A stretch of DNA of 64,000 nucleotides, taken from NCBI GenBank assembly GCA_039881145.1, contig JAYKKI010000088.1, positions 3,472,501 through 3,536,500 of the forward strand, read 5' to 3'. Under the pieces are notes generated by a model. It was not told where the DNA came from, made no database searches, and saw only the letters and a list, made by a program, of their open reading frames with translations. This DNA comes from Druceiella hillmani. Lineage: Eukaryota; Arthropoda; Insecta; Lepidoptera; Hepialidae. How positions within the stretch are numbered: position 1 is the first letter of the stretch; each line of letters begins with the position of its first letter. The translations under genes and the position numbers were made by a program. Shown here piece after piece: positions 35,025 to 47,157 of the stretch.

Positions 35025-35420
35025 ATTTATTCCTAAACATAACTCTACTACTTACGAAAAATCCTTCACTGTCCAAGCAGCAATAATTTGGAAACCCCTG
35101 GATCCTGACATCAGGAAAATCAAGTCCCTAATTATTTTCAAAGATCGAGTGAAAAAGTCCTGCCTCTCCCGAAACCTTTTGCTTTGCGCCCTTGTCCTTT
35201 CCTATCTTCCCCATCCCAAATCATGTCAATAGTTTGTATTACTTACACTTTTGTATTTTTTTTGTCTAAAAACTATAAAGAAATTTTATTGAAAATTCTC
35301 TTACAGTCTACCGACTAAATTCCAACACCAATGTTATGATTGACTGGAAGAGATTGCTCATGTAGCAATAAGTCCACCATATGTACTATCTATAAAAGGT
35401 GATAAATAAATAAACTTTTA
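35025..35420 (+). pseudogene. LINE 3' end (CR1/jockey-like), copy 1
   Basis: The plus strand encodes 'SFTVQAAIIWKPLDPDIRKI' then KSLIIFKDRVKKSCLS (35064-35170). This is the typical SF-VQAA-LWN-LP--IR---SL--FK--LK C-terminus of many LINE ORFs. The 3' untranslated end contains 'gagattgctcatgtagcaat' then aagtccaccatatgta and finishes in gataaataaataaa. The last block is shared with the SINE tails. 5'-truncated. Confidence 0.75.
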
Positions 35421-36429
35421 GTTACCAATGTCTTCCGAAAGAGAAAAACTGTCATAACGGTGACCTCTTCAAGGGTACGCGAAGTTCAAATGAGGAGTCA
35501 TCAGTTGTCGGCACGTTTATCACCAATCGCAAAAATGTGCTTGCCATATGTCCAATATCCATTCGTTCGAAATCGCAATGGCAAATCTCACGGTCATTGA
35601 CCACATTCGAACTTGACAGAAGACATAAACCCGAAGCAATTAGTGCTGTAAAACATGTGGCTTTATTTAAAATTTAGACTAATAAAATCTACTGGCATTG
35701 AACTTGACACAAAACCTACAAAGTGTGACCCCGAAAAGAGAGCTTTTTTCTTGGTAGTCCAAAAATGCTTAACTGAATCGTAACCCAAATGTTACCTTAC
35801 TAACGTCTCAGGTGTGCGACATGTGTAAATTTTAAGGTAGACAAAGGTGATGTCTAAAGAATTATTTGCACCTTACGTTGGGTGTTTTTCTCCGGGTACC
35901 AAAACAACCTGTACTAAGACTTCATAAGGGTACAGTTAAGTTATTTAATGTAATTTCTTCTTTAATGAACGTAGATCTGCGCTTTATTGTAATTAACAAA
36001 AATATAACAAAGTACCGCAAAATTTCTCAATTCGCGAATACAGGGCACCAAACGTTAAAATACGAATTTCTATTTTTATTTTCTTTCAAGAACATTTTCA
36101 TCTCTCATCATTCAATCCGAATTCTAAGGTATGAACTGTAAATTTTTGTCTGGCATAAACACCAAAACTGCTATAATATTTATTGTTAAGAGGATAAATA
36201 AATTGACCTAAATATAACCAATTTTACCTCACACGCTTTTTTAAATAAAAAAATAGAATAACGCCTGGTAAATGTGAACCCTCGAAATGTTTTTCATGTT
36301 TTTACATTGAAATATGTTTATTTCAACAAATTGAAAAGGAAAAAACAAATTTTCTTAACATAAGAGAGAAAATAATTTAGCACAAAAATATTTCTTAACA
36401 ATCAAAATATATTTTTAATTTTATAATAA
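35421..36429. other. Non-coding stretch
   Basis: No gene supported. The 91-codon frame at 35866-36141 starts without ATG and has no recognisable domain. Confidence 0.4.
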
Positions 36430-36575
36430 AGCGACAAGACGTGAAGCCGAATTAAGTTAAAAGAGCCGACAAGACACGAAGCTGGCCGAATTAAGTTGGA
36501 AACAATCAACAAGACACGAAACTGGCCGAATTAAGTTAGAAGAGCCGACAAGACACGAAGCTGGCCGAATGGAAC
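36430..36575. repeat. About 45-bp short tandem repeat
   Basis: Four imperfect copies of 'gccgacaagacacgaagctg' plus gccgaattaagttagaaga. Confidence 0.88.
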
Positions 36576-37269
36576 GTCGCCACGTGTCATCAGAACGTTT
36601 AACTCCCAACCAAGCGCACCATTAGACGTTTCAAATCAAAAACAGTTATCATGGCTTATTTAAAAAAGATAGATAAATTCTGTCGAACTTTTCTTAAGGC
36701 CTTTTTGAGACCTACTATATATTAAGCATCCAGGCCAGTGACTTTTTCTCTGCCTTTATTTACTATATCTCAAAGAACATGTGGGCATACTATATAACCT
36801 ATGGCGATTTGAAAGCTATAAGCTATCATATTGCACATAGCAGTTTTTGCATGAATTCACAAAAATATTTTACGTCCTTGGTTATGAAAGGAAAGGGTCA
36901 GCCCTGTAAAAGCATATCATAAGGAAAAATAAACCTCCATACATCTAACTTAGTTTTTATTATATCAAACAGCATAGGGATGAGATTCATTCAATAACTA
37001 ATACCAGTTTAATAGAAATCATTTCAAAAATAAGGCAAGAAAAATAGAGCCCGTTTCCTGTTCAGAAAGTGGTGTACGAAATTGTATTAAATCGTTATCA
37101 TATCCAGTTCGTTATTAAAGTTGTCACTTTGCATGTATAAAGAAAAAAGGTCACCCATTATCACCAATATACCATTAAAACCATAAATACTTTCTTCTTG
37201 TTTTAATACTTATGGTAATGAAATAATAAAAATTAACAAAAAAACTAAAATCCGACCACAGAAAAAACT
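36576..37269. other. Non-coding stretch
   Basis: Nothing recognised apart from A+T-rich sequence. Confidence 0.45.
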
Positions 37270-38400
37270 AACGCACTAAATTTTATGTAACGTTATATAC
37301 CCTAGAAAACTCTAGGTCAAGAGGTTATCTAAGGACGTTCCTTTGTTGAAATCACTTTAGTAGTTTAGCCTGTACAAGGGGAACAAACTAACTCACGTAC
37401 ATAAATACATAGTACTGGATTTCATATAACGTTATATTCTTTAGGATACTTTGGGTCAAAAAGACTCTAAAGAGACCTCATTTGTTGAAATCACTTTAAT
37501 AGTTTAGCCTGTACAAGGGGAACAAACTAACTCACATACATAAATACATAGTACTGGATTTCATATAACGTTATATTCTTTAGGATACTCTGGGTCAAAA
37601 AGACTCTAAAGAGACCTCATTTATTGAAATCGCTTTAGTAGTTTAGCCTGTACAAGGGGAACAAACTAACTCACATACATAAATACATAGTACTGAATTT
37701 CATATAACGTTATATTCTTTAGGATACTCTGGGTCAAAAAGACTCTAAAGAGACCTCATTTATTGAAATCGCTTTAGTAGTTTAGCCTGTACAAGGGGAA
37801 CAAACTAACTCACATACATAAATACATAGTACTGAATTTCATATAACGTTATATTCTTTAGGATACTCTGGGTCAAAAAGACTCTAAAGAGACCTCATTT
37901 GTTGAAATCACTTTAGTAGTTTGGTCTGTACAAGGGGAGCAAACTAACTCACATACATAAATACATAGTACTGGATTTCATATAACGTTATATTCTTTAG
38001 GATACTCTGGGTCAAAAAGACTCTAAAGAGACCTCATTTATTGAAATCGCTTTAGTAGTTTAGCCTGTACAAGGGGAACAAACTAACTCAGATACATAAA
38101 TACATAGTACTGAATTTCATATAACGTTATATTCTTTAGGATACTCTGGGTCAAAAAGACTCTAAAGAGACCTCATTTGTTGAAATCACTTTAGTAGTTT
38201 AGCCTGTACAAGGGGAACAAACTAACTCACATACATAAATACATAGTACTGAATTTCATATAACGTTATATTCTTTAGGATACTCTGGGTCAAAAAGACT
38301 CTAAAGAGACCTCATTTATTGAAATCGCTTTAGTAGTTTAGTTTGTACGAGGGAACAAATATACTCACATACATACACACATACTTAGCACTGAATTTCA
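37270..38400. repeat. 139-bp tandem array derived from a TE 3' end
   Basis: About eight copies with exact 139-bp spacing: agtactg marks at 37411, 37550, 37689, 37828, 37967, 38106 and 38245. The unit includes 'tagtttagcctgtacaaggg' and 'actaactcacatacataaat', which resemble the 3' end and microsatellite tail of a lepidopteran interspersed repeat. The array therefore looks like repeated copying of a transposon tail. Copies differ at few positions, so it is young. Confidence 0.92.
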
Positions 38401-38565
38401 TGTAAGGTGTTTTTTACACATACTTAGCACTTTATTTCATGTAAGGTTTGAAGCGACCCTAGGACACTCCGGGTCAAGATGAATCTAAGTACACCTCATT
38501 TGTTGAAATCACTTTAGTACTTTAGTCTTTGTGAGGGAACAAACTAGCTCATATACATACATACA

Positions 38566-38599
<34 letters not shown>

Positions 38600-38644
38600 C
38601 ATACATACATACGTAGATACATACGTACATACATACATAACCAT
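38401..38644. repeat. Array edge and (CATA)n microsatellite
   Basis: Diverged partial copies of the 139-bp unit (to about 38540) run into about 90 bp of catacatacata repeat (38550-38638). The CATA tract extends the tail motif of the unit. Confidence 0.9.
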
Positions 38645-39400
38645 TGAAATTCGCAATCCTTTCTCTGCCGTACTCGGGTAAAAAGGAAAAAGACTTGTGG
38701 GCACATGTTCTATAACAATGCGTTATTTCTATAAAAAAATTATGAATTTATAGTAATTACTCTAGACTGGATAAATAAATTTAAATTACGCCAAACAGCT
38801 TAAATAAATAATGAAAACATAGCATTTTAATAAATGATGAGTAAACCGAAAAACGATTGTATAATTTTTTTCATATAAAGAGCTTAGTATAACATCTATA
38901 AATGGGCCACAACTTCCCAAAGCTATGCCAGTTTCCTGTGACATAGGGTCTCCAAAAAAAGATCCAATGACAGACAAACAAATACAGAAGTGTAACATAA
39001 TAAAATTGTTTTTGCAGGTTGATAAAGAGAACCAAGTAGACGTTGCGTGATGAGCTTTTCATATCAAATTTATTTATTCGCAATTGGTTATTTTCCAATG
39101 ATAATTTTCTCGTTACACACATTCTAGATTGTTATCAGCTTTTCCTTGGAAGTGGAATAAGAAACTATTATGACATTTTCATAAATTTAATTTAACAAAG
39201 TTTTCATTACAAAAATTAATTCGTTTTTCTATTAACTTTTATTTTATATACCGCACAATGATTTTTAATAATGAAATAAAAACCAAAAAGGACAATACCA
39301 GATTCTGTTGGACACAATGTACACAAATATTGGTAAATTTATTTGAATCATTTTGATTTCTTTGAATATAATTGTATTTAATTATATATTGGAATATATA
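38645..39400. other. A+T-rich non-coding stretch
   Basis: Nothing recognised. Frames of 60-83 codons on the minus strand lack signals. Confidence 0.45.
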
Positions 39401-39595
39401 GTCGTCGCCGTGGTATATTGGGTTAATCACAAGGCATACGGCCTTTGGTGGTGCGGGTACCGCGGAGACCCACGTTCAATTCCCGGCCGCTGATCGAGCC
39501 GGGCTGCACTGGTTTTCTGGTTGACTGTGAGAGATTGCTCTCGTGGCAATAAGTCCGACCTTTGTATAAATTAGATACATTAAGATACATAAATC
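39401..39595 (+). mobile_element. tRNA-derived SINE, copy 3
   Basis: 'gtcgtcgccgtggtatattg' starts the tRNA-like head. The B box is mutated to CGTTCAATTCC (near 39473), so promoter activity is doubtful. The tail carries 'gactgtgagagattgctctc' and gtggcaataagtccg. A terminal ttagatacattaagatacat doublet replaces a simple-repeat end. Confidence 0.85.
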
Positions 39596-40173
39596 AATAT
39601 AAACGTTAGCTTTCTAGAACTTGCGGTTTATAAAAAATAATTTTTTTTTTCATTGCCGAAAGTTACATGCACACGTCAAATCATAAAAATTTGATAATTT
39701 ATTTCAATAAAAATGTACATTTTTCCCATATCATTGCACTTTATAATGGGCAGTTTTTCCTAAAAAATTTCTGATATCCAAAAATATTTTATTTTTTTTA
39801 TTTGTGTTAATACACTGTGTAGCATTTTGGTCTTCACAATAATCTTATATCTGTGACATATACCAGATGCGAAGGCAACGTGGAACAAATTTAAAATTAA
39901 CTGCTAATTTAATTAGCTATATAATACAGCGCCATATATTATTTCGCCATCATAAAAGTAGATTTTTCCCTCCAAAGTTCGAAATTTTTAAAAAATCCAC
40001 TGTTTGATCATAAAGTCTCTTCAATATATTTATTATATCACTCCCGGAAAAATAATATTAGATATCACTTATAATACCAAATGACAATTAACAAAATGTT
40101 TTCCGCATTATTATTAAAAAAGTATAACTACAAGCTTCCAAAAAAAACTCGAAATATCTTATTTTAAACTCAA

Positions 40174-40237
<64 letters not shown>

Positions 40238-41349
40238 TATTCAGAATGATCCCTTGTCAAAATATATTGTAAGAAAATAATACGGTCTATATCTTTCGCT
40301 TAATATCACACTCAAAATATGCAAAAAAAATTTATCCAAATTTCCAAAATGCGGTTCGGGAAAGCGGATTTTCAGCAAAACCGAACCTGAATCGAAATAT
40401 GGTACAAGGGCTGTCCCTGCCAATTTTCTTATATCTGTAGCATTTTTCAGAGATTTATAATATTACAAGAACATATACAGCCAATCGGCCGTATTTTACT
40501 CAAATATAAAATGTCACTTTGCGCAGTCAAATCATATCTTTCATTATTACACAAAGAGAAATAACAGTTAACCTGTTAGGTTTGTTGTTTGTCTCCATGT
40601 CATAGAATAATTAAAAGTATAATTTTTTCATATTCCAGTATTATATTATTTTATCATAAACAGTAAACTGAGCGATGAGATCACTGTTTGTCTTAATGAC
40701 CTAATCCGGTTTCAAAGCAGACATGACAAACTTTTTATGCAAAACAAGATGTTCTATCCTTCTTTTTTTTACTTATAACCACAAATATAACAAACCATTT
40801 TAAAATAATTTATACAATGTTTGATTGCCACATTTTTTGACATAATGAAAAGAAATTTATTAATAATGAAAATAATAACTGAATTTAATACATTTTCTTT
40901 AAACAGAAGGAATTTTTTGCATTTAATAAGAAATGAAGCATTTTTTTTTAAATTTCGGAAAGATAAAATATTTTTAACTTGTAATTAAAATCCTTTATCA
41001 TTACTAATATGAGAATCAGGAAAGCTAGGGTAAATTTTCTTCAAAGTCAATTTCAATTCCATTTACTTGCAACGCAACTAGCCGGCGAATCCACTAGGTG
41101 CTAATATCTCTCCAATATAATAAATTCTACTAGCTAATTTATAGACGCTCAGCTATTACGAGTAAAATTGGGCTACTTGCCCCGCTACTCGCTGGCGTCT
41201 GAGCTACCTACCTATTAAACTAGTTATGTGTAATATAGTTGCTAGTGAAATTGCTGGAGTTTTCTGGTGCTTCCTGGTTTCAGTGTTTATCAAATTTCTG
41301 TGGAATTAATTAGCACGGGAGTTGTTGCTTTAAAAATGAATTAGAAATA
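39596..41349. other. A+T-rich stretch with (TA)n
   Basis: A TA microsatellite lies at about 40171-40233. 41050-41220 is GC-richer and includes 'gctattacgagtaaaattgg' and 'acttgccccgctactcgctg'. Loosely similar blocks near 43450-43510 and 44085-44125 could be remains of Harbinger subterminal repeats, but the match is weak. Confidence 0.4.
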
Positions 41350-42830
41350 ATAGGAAAGAAAAAATTGAGGCGTAGAAAAGTGTGGATTAAAACATGAATA
41401 CAAAGACATGAGAAATTTAGCGCATCGAACAGTTTACTGCGAGAGTTGGAGGATAAATTTCCTCTAGTTTTTCGGAATATTTCTAAAATTAGAATGTACC
41501 CGCGTTGATAATTTACTGCAAATGATAGATGCAATGCTCAAGAAACAAGATACTAAAATGAGGACAGCATTATCAGCAGCCATAAGACTTGAAGTTACAT
41601 TGCATTGTCTAGCAACAGGACATTCTCTCGAATACCAGTTTTGAGTTCCGGAACCAACAATTTCTAAGTTGTTGCCTTTCACCTTCAAACTTTCAATTCA
41701 ATGAATAACAATATAATTGACAATATGACTATAGTTTCAGTACATGAGATGACTTATCGCTGTGGTAGTTCACGAAGCTCAGTGCCAAAAAACTTTCCGA
41801 ACTGATCATATGGTTTCTCCTTAGCTGCATTCTATGTAATCTCATCTAATTGGTTAATCGCGACTGCCATTTCAGAAAGGGGTTATTCAGATCCATAATT
41901 TTAAACCTTTTTATTGGCGTTGAGAGTGGTCTCATTTTTGAGGCGACTTGTTCTTGAATGATTCTTCTGAGCAGTTGTTATCGTTGTTTTTCCTCATTTG
42001 ACTATATTTTTGACGGTTTTGCAAGAAATCCAAGAAATAATACAAAAATACTTTTGAGATTTAAATTTATTTTTTAAAAAAAAAAAATAATATTCATTAC
42101 TTTTATAACGAGCAAGTCCTTAAAACAGTTGACGAATAGAAAGCAATCGAAAATAAATTCTTGCAGCGTTGGGATTTGCCAGTTATTTTGAGTTCCTGTT
42201 CAGTCTGATTCCATTACAAATAAAATCTATGGTATCATTTGCTATGATTGATGTCGATTACTGCTTTACTTCAACTTCAGTGGAAATAACCGAACAATTG
42301 ACAGTGCGATATTTAGAGATAGTACTCTGACCCTTGCAATGGAAAGCAATACTCTCGGGATGCCCAGATACACCATTATAATTGGAGATGAAGCTTTTCC
42401 TTTAAGAACAAATCAAACGAAACCTTACAGTTAAGCTGGTTTCATTGATGTCGAAAAAATATTTAATTATCTTCTTTCCTCTGCTAGAAGATGTCGAGTT
42501 AAAATATGTTCAAGAACAATTGATTTGAAGCCCAAAACTACTGATAGTCATTTGGGCTGTTTGCAGTCTTCACAAGTGGCTACGAAGGACTTCTCCAAGC
42601 AACTACTAACCTTGAGAAGTCATAAATAGATATAATTTAAACAATAGGAACATTACACATAGGTTCTGAAGGAAAAATGTCAACATTCTTCAGTCTATTT
42701 ATAATCTAGGCAGCAATAATTACAAACGTGCTGTGAGAGTGAGGAAGTGAAACGGAAGTATGCCGCTTACTTTACAGAAAAACACCTTCCGCCTTGGCAA
42801 TGGACGACAGTTGGAGTAATGGGTTGATTT
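41350..42830 (+). pseudogene. PIF/Harbinger transposase relic
   Basis: Plus-strand fragments follow the PIF/Harbinger order. 'RRKVWIKT' and 'EKFSASNSLLRELEDKFP' (41371-41463) are the N-terminal R-RVWV-PWI ... FGA---L--EL part. 'MIDAMLKKQDTKMRTALSAA' and RLEVTLHCLATGHSLE (41522-41635) are the helical region. 'YTIIIGDEAFPLR' (42369-42407) carries the second catalytic Asp (42387-42389). 'FNYLLSSARR' (near 42465) precedes the catalytic Glu, which looks lost. 'AAYFTEKHLPPWQWTTVG' (42763-42816) is the C-terminus. The first Asp motif is not readable. Stops and frame changes are common; there is no intact frame. Confidence 0.72.
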
Positions 42831-42999
42831 TTTAACTAATAATGGTTTGTTTAATATTAATATATAAATAACATTTAAATATATGACATATAAATAAATA
42901 CTCAACAAACTTTGATTTGCTGCTTCTTATAGACGTAACCTAAGCCAATTAATTTGCGTCATTGAACCATGCCAGCTTTTGTGTTGTTCTTCAGCTTTG

Positions 43000-43281
43000 T
43001 TAAGCTTCTTCAGTACCACAGCTATTTTCCGTTCGTTTTTCAATTTTATTGACTTCCTGTTTATAAACATCTTTAATTGATTTAATTTTTGCCTTCAGTT
43101 GCTTCACATCAATTGCCTCGGGTAATTGTTTTTCGGTAAACTTGTTATAAAGGAGTTTGAAAACATCATCTTGCAATTTGGTATTATCATAGTTGTTGTG
43201 TTTTTTGTATCCATAGTACAGGGTACTGCCAGTAAATATTGAGAAACTCAGCAATATTATTTGCATTCCACTTAATTTCAT
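43000..43281 (-). CDS. Small single-pass membrane protein, function unknown (93 aa)
   Basis: An ATG-initiated 93-codon frame ending in TAA. The first 25 residues form one hydrophobic segment (about 5-22, 'GMQIILLSFSIFTGSTLYYG') followed by KKH, suggesting N-terminal membrane insertion with a basic stop. The rest is charged, ending in a lysine/glutamate-rich, probably coiled-coil segment (about 58-85). Composition is balanced and non-repetitive, unlike chance frames nearby. The layout recalls small mitochondrial inner-membrane assembly proteins, but I recognise no family. It lies about 170 bp beyond the Harbinger relic, convergent with it. It has no Trp, so it is not the SANT/Myb partner protein. 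It could be a host gene, a processed copy, or chance. Confidence 0.45.
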   Translation of the reverse strand: MKLSGMQIILLSFSIFTGSTLYYGYKKHNNYDNTKLQDDVFKLLYNKFTEKQLPEAIDVKQLKAKIKSIKDVYKQEVNKIEKRTENSCGTEEA

Positions 43282-44227
43282 AACTAACACTTATTACGCT
43301 TTTTAACATGTTAAAGAACACAATAGCCATACAAGTTCAGCACATGAATATAAAATGAAAGGCAACAATAACTAGACGCAACAGGTGATACAACCTTGCC
43401 ACCTACTGGGCTACTGAATGAATGGAAAGTCGTTACGTTTAATCACTACTTTAGGGCTAGCTGACTCGCCCGCTGCTTTTCTCGTCGGCTAGCAACTAGT
43501 AAATTACTCGAACGTAATTGACTCTTAAACTTATAGAAATGTTAAAATGTACAAAATTCCACAATGGATATGTTTTGCTCGCTTAATTATTTAATGTTAC
43601 ATCTTTATTATGACAATAAGAGAAGACTTCGCACAATTTTGATCAAGAATTATATTCAGCTAACCTTTTTTTAGGGTTCTGAAGCCAAACTAGGAACTTT
43701 ATAGTTTCGCCAAGTCGATCTGTAAGTTACAGCTGTCGTTTTCGCAGACTATTAGTGCTATAAAACTGCAATTTGGCAAAATTTTATATATTTATAACAT
43801 AAAAATGTATTATATAAAATGTTTAAAAATTTTTTTAGTATACCTCCAAAACGTTGTCATTAAATAGACTATACTGATTCATTAAATAGGCCTTTCAAAA
43901 ATATTAGGGAGGGGGGTATGTCATGAACACTTTTCGTTTCCGGATCCGTTCATGAAATTTTAAGCTTCCAAATTATTAGTTGTGTTAGAGTAGCGTGTCT
44001 CCGCACCCCAAACCGATATTTTATCTAAAAATTATTCATAATAGAAGTATAACAAAATTAAAAGGAAATTTATCACAGCTAAGTGCGACTCTACTAGTTT
44101 ACGAGTAATAGTTGGCCAGCTTACGACATGTAGTTAGTTGTGTTTGTAAAAAGTTCATAGAAACTCCATATGAATGACTTCATTCAATTGCAAAAATAAA
44201 ATTTATATTTATTATTTGTGTGAAAAA
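43282..44227. other. Non-coding stretch upstream of the small frame
   Basis: 43340-43520 is a mixed-composition region that would contain the promoter and 5' leader of the 93-aa frame if it is real. No TATA or initiator element is distinctive. The remainder is A+T-rich and unremarkable. Confidence 0.35.
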
Positions 44228-45935
44228 TATGCTAAGCAATATATTTATATATCTACGTGGTGAGTAATTATAATAAATATTGTTAATATTTTTATATTAA
44301 TACTTTATGTTCTTAAATATTTATATGCGCGTGGTGAGTAATTATATTTCATATTGTAAATATATTAATAGAAATACTTTGTGTGCTTAAATATTTATAT
44401 GCGCATGGTGAGTAATTATATTACATATTGTTAATATTTTTATATTAATACTTTATGTTCTTAAATATTTATATGCGCGTGGTGAGTAATTATATTACAT
44501 ATTGTAAATATATTAATAAAAATACTTTGTGTTCTTAAATATTTATATGCGCGTGGTGAGTAATTATATTACATATTGTAAATATATTAATAGAAATACT
44601 TTGTGTGCTTAAATATTTATATGCGCATGGTGAGTAATTATATTACATATTGTTAATATTTTTATATTAATACTTTATGTTCTTAAATATTTATATGCGC
44701 GTGGTGAGTAATTATATTACATATTGTAAATATATTAATAAAAATACTTTGTGTTCTTAAATATTTATATGCGCGTGGTGAGTAATTATATTACATATTG
44801 TAAATATATTAATAGAAATACTTTGTGTGCTTAAATATTTATATGCGCATGGTGAGTAATTATATTACATATTGTTAATATTTTTATATTAATACTTTAT
44901 GTTCTTAAATATTTATATGCGCGTGGTGAGTAATTATATTACATATTGTAAATATATTAATAAAAATACTTTGTGTTCTTAAATATTTATATGCGCGTGG
45001 TGAGTAATTATATTACATATTGTTAACATTTTTATATTAATACTTTATGTGCTTAAATGTTTATATGCGCGTGGTGAGTAGTTATATTACATATTGTAAA
45101 TATATTAATAGAAATACTTTGTGTGCTTAAATATTTATATGCGCATGGTGAGTAATTATATTACATATTGTTAATATTTTTATATTAATACTTTATGTTC
45201 TTAAATATTTATATGCGCGTGGTGAGTAATTATATTACATATTGTAAATATATTAATAAAAATACTTTGTGTTCTTAAATATTTATATGCGCGTGGTGAG
45301 TAATTATATTACATATTGTTAACATTTTTATATTAATACTTTATGTGCTTAAATGTTTATATGCGCGTGGTGAGTAGTTATATTACATATTGTAAATATA
45401 TTAATAGAAATACTTTGTGTGCTTAAATATTTATATGCGCATGGTGAGTAATTATATTACATATTGTTAATATTTTTATATTAATACTTTATGTTCTTAA
45501 ATATTTATATGCGCGTGGTGAGTAATTATATTACATATTGTAAATATATTAATAAAAATACTTTGTGTTCTTAAATATTTATATGCGCTTGGTGAGTAAT
45601 TATATTACATATTGTTAACATTTTTATATTAATACTTTATGTGCTTAAATGTTTATATGCGCGTGGTGAGTAGTTATATTACATATTGTAAATATATTAA
45701 TAGAAATACTTTGTGTGCTTAAATATTTATATGCGCGTGGTGAGTAATTATATTACATATTGTTAATATTTTTATATTAACGCTTTATGTGCTTAAATAT
45801 TTATATGCGCATGGTGTGTAATTATATTACATATTGTTAATATTTTTATATTAATACTTTGTGTGCTTAAATATTTAATTATAATATTTAATAATTATAA
45901 TTATTTGCGCATGGTGAGTAATTATATTCTACATA
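44228..45935. repeat. 74-bp satellite array with switching higher-order pattern
   Basis: About 23 units of 74 bp: gtggtgagta or atggtgagta marks at 44257, 44331, 44405, 44479, 44553, 44627, 44701 and so on. Variants are definable by 'ttaatatttttatattaata' (A), taaatatattaataaaaata (B), taaatatattaatagaaata (C) and ttaacatttttatattaata (D). To about 44996 the order is A-B-C repeated (222 bp). From there it is D-C-A-B repeated (296 bp), three times. It ends in a degenerate A+T-rich edge near 45870-45935. Confidence 0.95.
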
Positions 45936-46614
45936 CTATATTATATATTATATATATTATGACATAAAATTACAACTGAACTCACTTAAGGATTATTAAA
46001 TTTAGATATTAGTATTCATTACAAAAACTAAATTATTATCAAAATAATGCACAAGTGTTAAAAATACTGTTTTTCATTAACCAAGTTTTAAAAAGATTGT
46101 GAAATAAGGCAAAGAGATTCCTTTCTAATTCTTAAATGTTGTTTTGTTTCTAAGGTTTCATAGTGAAATAAGTAAGCCTTATTATTTCTTCGTCCATCTG
46201 TCCTTCCATCCATCATAGCCTTGCACTTTCATAAATCCTATATGAACATAATTTTGTAAGAAGATGCTTCATATAGAGATGTAAATTATTATGCTGTAAA
46301 ATATTTAAAACAATTTGAGGTATCTCCCGGTACATTAAAAATGGAGGTGAAAATTCACAGCGCACTTTCCATTCAGTTAAATAACATTAAACTTTTTTTT
46401 TATTTTTATACCTCAATTTGCGAAATATCGAGCTTCAAAATGGGATGATCTCCCACCCCCAAACACCTTCCTACTTGTCAACTACATGTTCAAAAAATAA
46501 GAAAATAATTTAAATCCTAACATTTAATTAGCGCTTTCAGTTAAAATTATTTCAATCAACTTGTATCAATAACTTTAAGAGACACAAAAAAAAAGTAGGA
46601 ACCTTTGCCTATGT
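45936..46614. other. A+T-rich stretch containing a dispersed repeat copy
   Basis: 46495-46575 ('gaaaataatttaaatcctaa' onward, with 'aaattatttcaatcaactt') matches 60320-60405 in order and strand. It is part of an interspersed repeat of unknown type. The rest is not recognised. Confidence 0.5.
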
Positions 46615-46990
46615 ATGTTACCACACCACTGGTCCAAAATTAATATGAACGCCAGGCCTTTCCCGCGTCTAGACACTATGCCAACCAATATCCACATCAC
46701 AACAACGCCCAAAATTTTAATAGACAAAACAATTTGTATGCAAAAAGGACGGTCCGGACGCGGGAAAAGAGAAGTCAAGCCAGGTCATCGCGGTTGAAGG
46801 CCAAAACGGGACGTCGCGTTGTCAAACCGGCCACGTAGGCAGTGAGTCACGCGAACAAAACGGGAGAGGTGGTCGAGGAAATAGGTGGAACAGTGATAGG
46901 TAACATTATGACACCAATCGATTATTTGGTTACCATTGACCGCATATGAGGTCACCCAGAGCTTTATTTTAAAGGACATACCGAATAACC
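46615..46990. other. GC-richer unique stretch
   Basis: Contrasts with its surroundings by higher G+C and CpGs (for example 46745-46860) and is not repeated in the window. Frames of 60-69 codons on both strands overlap and none has a recognisable domain. It may be a regulatory or exonic host sequence, or an unrecognised transposon end. Confidence 0.3.
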
Positions 46991-47157
46991 GCAAAATTTA
47001 AAGCATTCAAAGTCCATTGCCTAAATTAATTTTTTTTAAATATTAATTCTTATGAAAACGGAATCATTATTGTAGAAAGTTCATGACAAGACAAACTTAT
47101 TTTCAAATACTAAAAAATTAAAAATGTTTAATTAAGTAAAATACAAATGCGAGAAAA

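Larger units (their letters stand above)
33830..35420 (+). mobile_element. Repeat segment paralogous to 56640-58290
   Basis: Blocks such as 'gatgattcaca' (33862), 'ctacaaatgtattaaat' (34591), 'gtctactgtcattgtgaaaa' (34642) and 'ccgtttaacctgataaatgg' (34731) recur in the same order at 56690, 57551, 57599 and 57689. Both segments end in the same LINE 3' tail. This copy has gained a 30-bp minisatellite (34130-34423); the other has a different insertion. It may be one long decayed element or a segmental duplication. Confidence 0.65.

Noticed and set aside
37270..38400. CRISPR-like regular spacing in tandem arrays
   Set aside because: Repeats are directly contiguous without unique spacers, and the window is clearly eukaryotic.
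41060..44130. Possible Harbinger terminal repeats (blocks near 41150, 43450 and 44090)
   Set aside because: Similarity is short, in inconsistent orientation and without a 3-bp duplication; too weak to define element ends.
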